Of a stretch of 24,375 nt of DNA, positions 16,487-23,100 are shown one piece after another. The notes below the pieces were generated by a model. The model did no database searches. It saw only the letters and a program-made list of their open reading frames with translations, and was not told the DNA's origin. Both the position numbers and the translations under genes were made by a program. The stretch is from UMGS755 sp045602005. Its GTDB lineage: Bacteria; Bacillota; Clostridia; UBA1381; UBA9506. How positions within the stretch are numbered: position 1 is the stretch's first letter; each line of letters opens with the position of its first letter. The stretch is taken from the NCBI GenBank assembly GCA_045602005.1, contig JAZSAS010000001.1, positions 1-24,375 on the forward strand, given 5' to 3'.

Positions 16487-16574
16487 TGCAATTTCATAGC
16501 CTTTCTGTCCACAAATACTCTTTAAAAATCCCCTGCCCTATCCGTGGACAAATAGGTCAGATACGGGAATTCAT

Positions 16575-17831
16575 TTACTCAGTTATGCGGCAAATATCCG
16601 CACCCAAAGCTTTAAATTTCTCTTCCATTTTTTCGTAACCCCGGTCAATATGCTCCAGGTCTGTAATTTCTGTGGTGCCCTTTGCCATAAGGCCGGCAAT
16701 CACCATGCCTGCACCGCCGCGCAAATCTGTGGCACGAACGGGCGCACCCTCTAAATGGTCAACACCGGTAATGAAAGCAGTTTTACCGTCAACCCTAATG
16801 TTGGCGCCCATGCGCAAAAGCTCACCCACATATTGAAACCGGCTGTCCCAAACACCCTCTGTTACAACACTGGTGCCGTTTGAAACAGACAAAAGTGCCA
16901 CAATCTGGGGTTGCATATCCGTAGGAAAACCCGGATATGGTAAGGTTTTGATGTTCACGCCGGCAACATCATGGTTGCCTTCTACACGAATGCTGTCATC
17001 ATATTCCGTTACCTTGGCACCAATTTCAGTCAATTTGGCGCTAACAGATTCCATATGCTTGGGAATAATATTTTTAACAAGCACATCACCGGCCGTGGCA
17101 GCTGCCGCAACCATAAAAGTGCCTGCCTCAATCTGGTCAGGAATGATAGAATAAGCGCCGCCCCGTAGCGACTTAACACCTGTCACACGAATTACATCTG
17201 TTCCGGCGCCCTTAATGTTGGCACCCATGGCATTTAAAAAGTTGGCCAAATCAACAATGTGTGGTTCTTTTGCCACATTTTCAATGCTGGTCACACCTTC
17301 TGCCAGAACTGCTGCCAACATAATGTTAATGGTAGCGCCCACGCTGACCGTGTCCAGATAAATACTGGTACCCTTTAGGGTCTCTGCTTCAGCAATAATC
17401 ACGTCACTGTCCTGCCGAATGCTTGCCCCCAACGCCTCAAAGCCTTTAATATGCTGGTCAATGGGTCTGGGGCCAAAATAACAACCACCGGGCATTGTTA
17501 CATTGGCTTTATGAAAGCGGCCCAGCAGTGCACCTAACAGATAATAAGACGCACGCATTTTCCGCATCATATCATAAGGTGCTGTTTGTTTGTTCATGCC
17601 CCGGCAGTCAAGCTGCAGTGTATATGCATCTAAATATGTAACACCGGCGCCCATGTGCTCCAGTATTTTCGTGATAACTTTAACATCCTTGATGTTCGGC
17701 ACATTTTCAATGGTACAAATGCCGTCTACCAAAATAGCAGCAGGTATAATTGCAACAGCGGCATTTTTCGCTCCGCTGACGGTCACTTCGCCGCAAAGCC
17801 GTTTACCTCCCTTAACCACTATTTTCTCCAA
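16575..17831 (-). CDS. murA: UDP-N-acetylglucosamine 1-carboxyvinyltransferase
   Basis: MurA transfers enolpyruvate from PEP to UDP-GlcNAc, the first committed step of peptidoglycan synthesis. The 418-aa protein has Lys22 and Asn23 (SGAKNAAV), Arg93, the active-site loop with Cys117 (PGGCYFGPRPIDQH) and PGFPTDMQPQ. Presence of the loop Cys predicts normal fosfomycin sensitivity (known for the family). The start is a TTG at 17831, supported by AAGGAG 9 bases upstream and by the family-typical opening EKIVVKGG. Its promoter is about 160 bases upstream. It is the first gene of the minus-strand run towards walRK. Confidence 0.96.
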   Translation of the reverse strand: MEKIVVKGGKRLCGEVTVSGAKNAAVAIIPAAILVDGICTIENVPNIKDVKVITKILEHMGAGVTYLDAYTLQLDCRGMNKQTAPYDMMRKMRASYYLLGALLGRFHKANVTMPGGCYFGPRPIDQHIKGFEALGASIRQDSDVIIAEAETLKGTSIYLDTVSVGATINIMLAAVLAEGVTSIENVAKEPHIVDLANFLNAMGANIKGAGTDVIRVTGVKSLRGGAYSIIPDQIEAGTFMVAAAATAGDVLVKNIIPKHMESVSAKLTEIGAKVTEYDDSIRVEGNHDVAGVNIKTLPYPGFPTDMQPQIVALLSVSNGTSVVTEGVWDSRFQYVGELLRMGANIRVDGKTAFITGVDHLEGAPVRATDLRGGAGMVIAGLMAKGTTEITDLEHIDRGYEKMEEKFKALGADICRITE

Positions 17832-17998
17832 AATTTACAACTCCTTCAATAGGGGACGTTGCCCCATCTGTATCATTTCAGTATCATGTTTTTCCTGCAC
17901 TAAAACGTAAGTGAAACCATGCCGCAAAAGGCGGAAGTAATATCTGGCTTTTGTTGTCTTCCCTAAACAACTGACACTTAGCACAAATATACATTATA

Positions 17999-18026
17999 AT
18001 TATATCACCTTACGCAAAAAAATCAA
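17999..18026 (-). promoter_or_regulatory. murA: Promoter of murA
   Basis: On the minus strand TTGATT (18026-18021) and TATAAT (18004-17999) are 16 bases apart. A second TATAAT follows at once (17998-17993) but has no matching -35. Transcription would begin near 17991. Confidence 0.6.
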
Positions 18027-18182
18027 TAGTTTTTGCACAAATCATGTACAAATTGTAAAAATTTTTAATAATCTAAAGAAAAACAGATAACCAAATTTGG
18101 CTTGTTTGCCTGCGTACCTCGACCAGATCTTCCATAAACAACACAAAAACAGGATAATTTTTCGTTTTTTTGAAAATAAGGT

Positions 18183-18211
18183 TTTACAAAAGGAAATTTT
18201 TGTAGTATAAT
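18183..18211 (+). promoter_or_regulatory. lysS: Promoter of lysS
   Basis: TTTACA (18183-18188) and TATAAT (18206-18211) are separated by 17 bases. Transcription should begin near 18218, 40 bases before the lysS start codon. Confidence 0.75.
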
Positions 18212-18257
18212 ATTGTAGTATAAACAATAAATGATAAATTCCCGGGAGGTTTTTTTC

Positions 18258-19742
18258 ATGCAGCAACAGCAAGCACATGAAACAGATTTAAACGAAATAT
18301 TGCAAATCCGCCGTGACAAGCTGAAAGATTTGCAAACAGCCGGACGTGATCCTTTTGTCACCGTTAAGTTCGACAGAACCCACACCACTGCTCAGGTAAA
18401 AAACAATTATGATGCCTTAGAGGGCAAAACCGTAATTGTTGCGGGACGTCTTATGTCTAAGCGTGGCATGGGTAAAGTTATGTTCTGCGACATGCAGGAC
18501 ATTGACGGCAGAATTCAGCTTTTTGTGAAGCAGGATATGTTAGGCGATGAATATGATGCCTTTAAAAAGTTAGATATTGGTGATATTCTTGGTGCTTCCG
18601 GTGAGGTATTCACCACAAAAACCGGCGAAATTTCCATTAAGGTCAGCAGCTACACATTGCTGTCTAAATCACTGCAACCCCTGCCCGAAAAATTTCACGG
18701 CTTAACTGACACAGACATTCGCTACCGTCAGCGGTATGTGGATTTGATTATGAACACAGAAGTAAAAGACACTTTTATTAAACGTTCTAAAATCCTCGCC
18801 AGCATCCGCAATTACTTAAATGGTCAGGGCTTTTTAGAGGTAGAAACACCCATGCTGGTTGCTAACGCCGGCGGTGCGGCTGCCCGTCCCTTTGAAACCC
18901 ATTTCAATGCTTTAAATGAAGATTTCAAACTGCGTATTTCGTTGGAGCTTTACTTAAAGCGTTTGATTGTAGGTGGCCTTGAGAAAGTGTATGAAATCGG
19001 CCGTGTATTCCGCAACGAAGGTCTTGACACCAGACATAACCCTGAATTTACTTTGATGGAGCTCTATCAGGCATACACTGATTACCACGGCATGATGGAT
19101 TTAACCGAAAATCTGTATCGCCACGTGGCACAGGAAGTGCTGGGCACCACCAAAATCACTTATAACGGCGTGGAAATGGATTTAGGAAAGCCTTTCGAAA
19201 GAATCACCATGGTAGAGGCTGTTAAAAAATATGCTGGCGTTGACTTCGACCAGATTCATACGTTAGAAGAGGCACGGGCTGCTGCAAAAGAACACCATGT
19301 GCATTATGAAGACCGTCACAAGAAGGGCGACATTCTGTGCCTGTTCTTTGAAGAATTTGCAGAAGAGCACCTCATTCAGCCTACTTTTGTGATGGACCAT
19401 CCCATCGAGATTTCACCGCTGACTAAGAAAAAACCGGAAAATCCGGAATATGTAGAGCGGTTTGAGTTCTTCATGAACGGTTGGGAAATGGCAAATGCCT
19501 ACTCCGAACTTAACGACCCCATCGACCAGCGTGAACGTTTCCGTGCACAAGAAGAGCTTTTGGCTCAGGGTGACGAAGAAGCCAACACCACTGATGAAGA
19601 CTTTATGAACGCTTTGGAAATCGGCATGCCCCCCACAGGCGGTATCGGTTTCGGCATCGACCGCATGTGCATGTTACTGACTGACTCTTCCGCCATTCGG
19701 GATGTGCTGTTGTTCCCCACAATGAAGCCACTTGATAAGTAA
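18258..19742 (+). CDS. lysS: Lysyl-tRNA synthetase, class II
   Basis: LysRS charges tRNA-Lys with lysine. The 494-aa protein has the anticodon-binding OB fold at about 57-140 and the class II catalytic core. Motif 1 lies around QGFLEVETPML (190-200), motif 2 is VFRNEGLDTRHNPEFTLMEL (250-269), and motif 3 is GIGFGIDRMCMLL near the C-terminus, followed by LLFPTMKP. Length matches bacterial LysRS. GGGAGG precedes the ATG at 18258. The gene stands alone on the plus strand, divergent from murA, and marks the last clear core gene before the restriction-modification module. Confidence 0.96.
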   Translation: MQQQQAHETDLNEILQIRRDKLKDLQTAGRDPFVTVKFDRTHTTAQVKNNYDALEGKTVIVAGRLMSKRGMGKVMFCDMQDIDGRIQLFVKQDMLGDEYDAFKKLDIGDILGASGEVFTTKTGEISIKVSSYTLLSKSLQPLPEKFHGLTDTDIRYRQRYVDLIMNTEVKDTFIKRSKILASIRNYLNGQGFLEVETPMLVANAGGAAARPFETHFNALNEDFKLRISLELYLKRLIVGGLEKVYEIGRVFRNEGLDTRHNPEFTLMELYQAYTDYHGMMDLTENLYRHVAQEVLGTTKITYNGVEMDLGKPFERITMVEAVKKYAGVDFDQIHTLEEARAAAKEHHVHYEDRHKKGDILCLFFEEFAEEHLIQPTFVMDHPIEISPLTKKKPENPEYVERFEFFMNGWEMANAYSELNDPIDQRERFRAQEELLAQGDEEANTTDEDFMNALEIGMPPTGGIGFGIDRMCMLLTDSSAIRDVLLFPTMKPLDK

Positions 19743-19754
19743 ATGGCGTAAAAT

Positions 19755-19804
19755 CAAGGATTTCAAGGATTGAAAGACAAAACTTACGACCAATTTACGA
19801 CCAA
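19755..19804. repeat. Two short tandem repeats just after lysS
   Basis: CAAGGATTT/CAAGGATTG (9-base period, 19755-19772) is followed 11 bases later by CTTACGACCAA/TTTACGACCAA (11-base period, 19783-19804). They lie 12 bases past the lysS stop codon, where base composition turns AT-rich. They could be arm-type integrase sites or an old attachment scar; no integrase gene is in the window. Confidence 0.55.
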
Positions 19805-19835
19805 ATAAAAAGAACACGCTAAAAATTATATCAGA

Positions 19836-19869
19836 AAGCAGTTAGGTATTATGCCCTGACTGCTTTTTT
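19836..19869 (+). terminator. Terminator downstream of lysS
   Basis: An 11-bp stem with one G-U pair (AAGCAGTTAGG with CCTGACTGCTT) and an 8-base loop is followed by a T-run. It ends the lysS transcript and insulates the following operon. Confidence 0.85.
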
Positions 19870-19905
19870 GTTGTGTTAAAAAATCTTTACAAATGCTCAA
19901 AATCG

Positions 19906-19934
19906 TTGACAAAATTCAAATTTTATTATATAAT
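19906..19934 (+). promoter_or_regulatory. Consensus promoter of the restriction-modification operon
   Basis: TTGACA (19906-19911) and TATAAT (19929-19934) are exactly 17 bases apart, a full consensus sigma-A promoter. No other promoter of this quality was seen further into the operon, so all four genes are probably transcribed from here. Confidence 0.85.
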
Positions 19935-19936
19935 GT

Positions 19937-19958
19937 TAGTATGCAAACATACATACTA
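19937..19958 (+). promoter_or_regulatory. Inverted-repeat operator over the transcription start
   Basis: TAGTATG (19937-19943) and CATACTA (19952-19958) are perfect inverted arms around an 8-base centre. The nested pair GTATG/CATAC gives a second register. The site covers the predicted start of transcription, so a bound protein would block initiation. The regulator encoded just downstream is the obvious candidate (inference). Confidence 0.65.
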
Positions 19959-19974
19959 TAGGAGGCTGGTTTGA

Positions 19975-20343
19975 ATGGAAGAGAAATACAATCGTTTTTG
20001 CGATTTGTTATCGGATATGATTAAGAACGCGAAAATGACGCATACAGATTTCTACACACAACTCGGCATTAAAAAACCATACTTTTATGATATATTGCGA
20101 GGAAAAACAAATCCACCTCCTCCGCAAAAACAGTTTAAGATTATCGAAATTCTTGATATTAAAGATGCTGATGAAAAATCCTTATTTTTTGAATTGGCTG
20201 CTAAAGAACGAAAGGAGGTTCCTGCTGATATAGCGATGTACTTAGAAAACACGGATGTCAGAAGTGCAATACGCAATAAGCGTGAATACAAAAAAATGTT
20301 TAATAGTACATTATCTAACAAAGCGGCAGGTAAAGCGATATGA
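19975..20343 (+). CDS. XRE-like helix-turn-helix regulator of the restriction-modification operon
   Basis: The 122-aa protein has an N-terminal helix-turn-helix region at about 8-60 (KMTHTDFYTQLGIKKPYFYD, then ILRGKTNPPPP) and a charged C-terminal tail. It is longer than classical controller (C) proteins of restriction systems, which are about 80-100 residues, but its position is the same: first gene, directly behind a palindromic operator. It may delay or limit expression of the methylases and nuclease after entry into a new host (inference). AGGAGG lies 9 bases before the ATG. Its TGA overlaps the ATG of the next gene (ATGA), indicating coupled translation. Confidence 0.75.
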   Translation: MEEKYNRFCDLLSDMIKNAKMTHTDFYTQLGIKKPYFYDILRGKTNPPPPQKQFKIIEILDIKDADEKSLFFELAAKERKEVPADIAMYLENTDVRSAIRNKREYKKMFNSTLSNKAAGKAI

Positions 20344-22262
20344 AAAATATAGATTATGCTCTTGTTGAAGAAAAAAGACCTCCTATGTATACTGCAATGA
20401 AATATTGGGGGAAGAAACCTCATAATATTTGGGGTACATATATTGATACATATACTGATGAAAATGGCATTATATTAGACCCTTTTTCCGGGAGTGCTGT
20501 TGCTGCATTTGAAGCTGTAAAATGCGGAAGAAAAGCCGTTGCTTTTGACATTAACCCGTTAACCGCTTTTATGATTGATGTTTATTCGACTGAATTTAAT
20601 ATAAAAAAATTCGAAGAAGCGGTTAAGTGTATAATAAATAAAATATCTAATGATAAAATCTATAAAAAGTTTTTTGAGACAACTTGCAAGGAATGTGGAT
20701 GTAACCACGCTTATTTACAACATTTTAAATGGGATAGCAATCAAATATACGAATTTGGCGTTTTTTGTCCGGAATGTAAAAAACGATATTTATCACATGC
20801 TACCGAAGAACAAAGCAAACTTGCTGAGGAAATGTCAAAGTTGAATATTCCGTTTTGGTTCCCGACAGATAATTTTTATAACTCGCCAAGTTTTACACCC
20901 TCGTTCATAAAAAATATTGGTGGTAAAGATTTTAGCCATATATGGACAAAGCGAAATTTATATGTGCTTGCATATATGTTTAATGATATAAACTCACTTG
21001 AAGATGAAACCTTAAAGAAACAGTTGCTTTTCGGTTTTATTCAAAGTCTTCATTTGTGCTCAAAGATGTGTGTTCCTCGCCGTGAAAATAGTAATCGAAG
21101 TTTCTCTACAAGTTGGGGACGCTCCGCTTACATTTGTTCAAAAAGACAAATGGAAATGAATCCATTGATGCTTTTCGAGGGAAACTGTTTAGGAAAGCAA
21201 TCTGTAAAAAGTGCATTGAGCAACGTAAAAATACATTTAGGCAAAACACCCAAAGCCAAGTATATTTCTAAAAAAGAAGATTTGATTAATTCGAAAGAAT
21301 ATGATATTATTTACGGCGTAGTAGATATAAACAAAATTACAAGCTATCTTCCCGAAGAAAGCATTAGTTTTATTATAACTGACCCCCCTTATGGTGGTTT
21401 GGTGCAGTATGTTGATTTAAGTCATATTTGGTTAGTGTGGTTAAAACACTACGACAATAGATATGAACCCGATGTAAGTGCAGAAATCACAATAAAGCAA
21501 GGAATTCAGGATGTATCTGAGTATGCCGAAAGATTTACTAATGGAATTAAAAATTTATATAGTGTATTAAAATCGGATGGCAAAATAGTATTCACTTTTC
21601 ACAACAAGGATTTAATGGTTTGGAATGCGTTTCTTCGTTCTATAAGCAAAGCCGGGTTTAAGGTGGAAAAAGTTATTCACCAACAAAACAGACGAACAGG
21701 CGAGTCAAATGTTGCAAATCCTTACGGCACATCCGCAAGCGATTTTTATATAAGATGTTCGAAATCGGAATATGTCAAGAAAATCAAGACTTCAAAAGAT
21801 GAGTTCGAAAACTTTATAGTTGATAGAGCTGTAAAGATAATAAAATCAAGAAATGAGCCAACTCCATATCAAATACTCTTTAATGGCTTGTTATCGGAAA
21901 TTTCAAAAGCAGGGTTTGATTTGGAAAACTTCGATGAAAACATACACCACTTTTTGCAAAAGCATACTGACGATGTCTTTACAATCGAGAAAACAAATAA
22001 TCTATATGGGCATTTATGGTGGATTAAAAATTATGACAGTACTGAATGTGATGTTGTACCACTAAGTGAAAGAATTGAAACGACAGTTTTATCGTTATTC
22101 AAAAAAAGAAAATCTTTAACATTGGATGAAGTTCTTGCTGAAATCTTTGTTAAATATCCGAATGGGTTAACTCCTGATATTAAGAAAATTGATGAGTACA
22201 TAAAAAAATACGCGTATAAATCCGGTGAAAAATGGGTTTATAACGAGAACGGAGGTATATGA
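20340..22262 (+). CDS. DNA methyltransferase, DPPY type, with inserted zinc ribbon
   Basis: The 640-aa protein has the AdoMet-binding motif LDPFSGSAVAAFEA (46-59) and the catalytic motif TDPPYGG (347-353), typical of amino-methyltransferases, most often N6-adenine. A conserved N-terminal block KYWGKKPHNIWG (21-32) precedes them, as in DUF1156-like DNA methylases. Between the two motifs lies an insert of about 290 residues with two Cys pairs, CKEC (116-119) and CPEC (143-146), forming a probable zinc ribbon, and a further Cys-rich helical part. The insert may read the DNA target. The C-terminal region (about 480-640) is charged and includes a possible winged helix. It is coupled to the regulator upstream and to a second methylase downstream. 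Which base it modifies and its target sequence cannot be read here. Confidence 0.85.
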   Translation: MKNIDYALVEEKRPPMYTAMKYWGKKPHNIWGTYIDTYTDENGIILDPFSGSAVAAFEAVKCGRKAVAFDINPLTAFMIDVYSTEFNIKKFEEAVKCIINKISNDKIYKKFFETTCKECGCNHAYLQHFKWDSNQIYEFGVFCPECKKRYLSHATEEQSKLAEEMSKLNIPFWFPTDNFYNSPSFTPSFIKNIGGKDFSHIWTKRNLYVLAYMFNDINSLEDETLKKQLLFGFIQSLHLCSKMCVPRRENSNRSFSTSWGRSAYICSKRQMEMNPLMLFEGNCLGKQSVKSALSNVKIHLGKTPKAKYISKKEDLINSKEYDIIYGVVDINKITSYLPEESISFIITDPPYGGLVQYVDLSHIWLVWLKHYDNRYEPDVSAEITIKQGIQDVSEYAERFTNGIKNLYSVLKSDGKIVFTFHNKDLMVWNAFLRSISKAGFKVEKVIHQQNRRTGESNVANPYGTSASDFYIRCSKSEYVKKIKTSKDEFENFIVDRAVKIIKSRNEPTPYQILFNGLLSEISKAGFDLENFDENIHHFLQKHTDDVFTIEKTNNLYGHLWWIKNYDSTECDVVPLSERIETTVLSLFKKRKSLTLDEVLAEIFVKYPNGLTPDIKKIDEYIKKYAYKSGEKWVYNENGGI

Positions 22263-22266
22263 TATT

Positions 22267-23100
22267 ATGGAAGGAAAATACGATCCGAGAAATAAACTAA
22301 ACGATTTGACCGGAAAAGAATGGATCAAACTCACAAAAAGTTTTTGGATGTCAGAAAAATGCGGAGATGATAAAGCTGCATTTGGACACCCTGCTCCATT
22401 TTTAATTAAGGACATAGAAAAACTGATATCTTTCTTCACAAAAAAAGGAATGACTGTATTAGACCCATTTATGGGGTCCGGGACAACAGGAATAGCCTCA
22501 TACAATTTAGGCCGTTTAGGTGTAGGTATGGATTTGAGCGTCGAATACAGAGAGTTGGCTCTGTCGCGTTATGCTGAAAAAGGAATGACAGAGAATGATT
22601 ATAGATATTTAATTGGTGATTCTACAACAGACCTGAACGCTCTTGGAGAGGTTGACTATATTGTAACTTCGCCGCCGTACCACAACATATTAAAAAACAC
22701 CTCTAAAGGTTTGAGAAATGATAATAGCCATAAAGGGTATAGAAACGGCTCCCGGCAAGGTGTTGAATACTATTCCGATTTGCCGAACGATTTAGGAAAT
22801 CAAGAAACATACGAGGAATTTCTCTCATTGCTCAAAAAGGTAATGGAACAATGTTTTGCTATGTTAAAAACGGACAAGTATTGTTCTATTATAATAAGTG
22901 ATTTCACCGTAAATAAAGAAGAAGTTTGTGTTCAGGCTGATATAGTAAAGCTGATGTGTGATGTCGGATTTGAATTTGTTGGCACAACAGTTTTGTTGCA
23001 AGATAATAAGCCATTGTATCCTTTTGGGTATCCTTTTTCTTACAAAATCAATCACATGCACCAAAATATAATAAACTTTAGAAAGAGGGATAAAAAATGA
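22267..23100 (+). CDS. DNA methyltransferase, TSPPY type (probably N4-cytosine)
   Basis: The 277-aa protein has HPAPFL (41-46), the AdoMet motif VLDPFMGSGTTGIA (64-77) and the catalytic motif VTSPPYHN (133-140). The (S/T)SPPY form is usual for N4-cytosine methylases, though some N6-adenine enzymes share it. The order, AdoMet motif before catalytic motif, is the reverse of classical beta-type enzymes that have the same FMGSG sequence. The ATG at 22267 follows GGAGG by 11 bases and lies 4 bases after the stop of the first methylase. The TGA overlaps the start of the endonuclease gene (ATGA). The pairing with a DPPY enzyme suggests an asymmetric target in which each strand needs its own methylase (inference). 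Confidence 0.88.
   Translation: MEGKYDPRNKLNDLTGKEWIKLTKSFWMSEKCGDDKAAFGHPAPFLIKDIEKLISFFTKKGMTVLDPFMGSGTTGIASYNLGRLGVGMDLSVEYRELALSRYAEKGMTENDYRYLIGDSTTDLNALGEVDYIVTSPPYHNILKNTSKGLRNDNSHKGYRNGSRQGVEYYSDLPNDLGNQETYEEFLSLLKKVMEQCFAMLKTDKYCSIIISDFTVNKEEVCVQADIVKLMCDVGFEFVGTTVLLQDNKPLYPFGYPFSYKINHMHQNIINFRKRDKK

Larger units (their letters stand above)
17832..18257. other. Divergent intergenic region between murA and lysS
   Basis: These 426 bases contain the two outward promoters listed separately and no credible gene. The murA leader is about 160 bases and includes two small hairpins: CCGCCTTTTGCGG, and a GGGG/CCCC pair (17851-17864) just before the murA ribosome-binding site. No T-box or known riboswitch motif was seen on either side. 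Positions 18030-18180 hold nothing recognisable. Confidence 0.55.

Noticed and set aside
16506..16550. 7-bp inverted repeat TGTCCAC/GTGGACA between murA and the oxidoreductase gene
   Set aside because: Arms are 31 bases apart with no T-run; repeats of this length and spacing are expected by chance many times in a window of this size.
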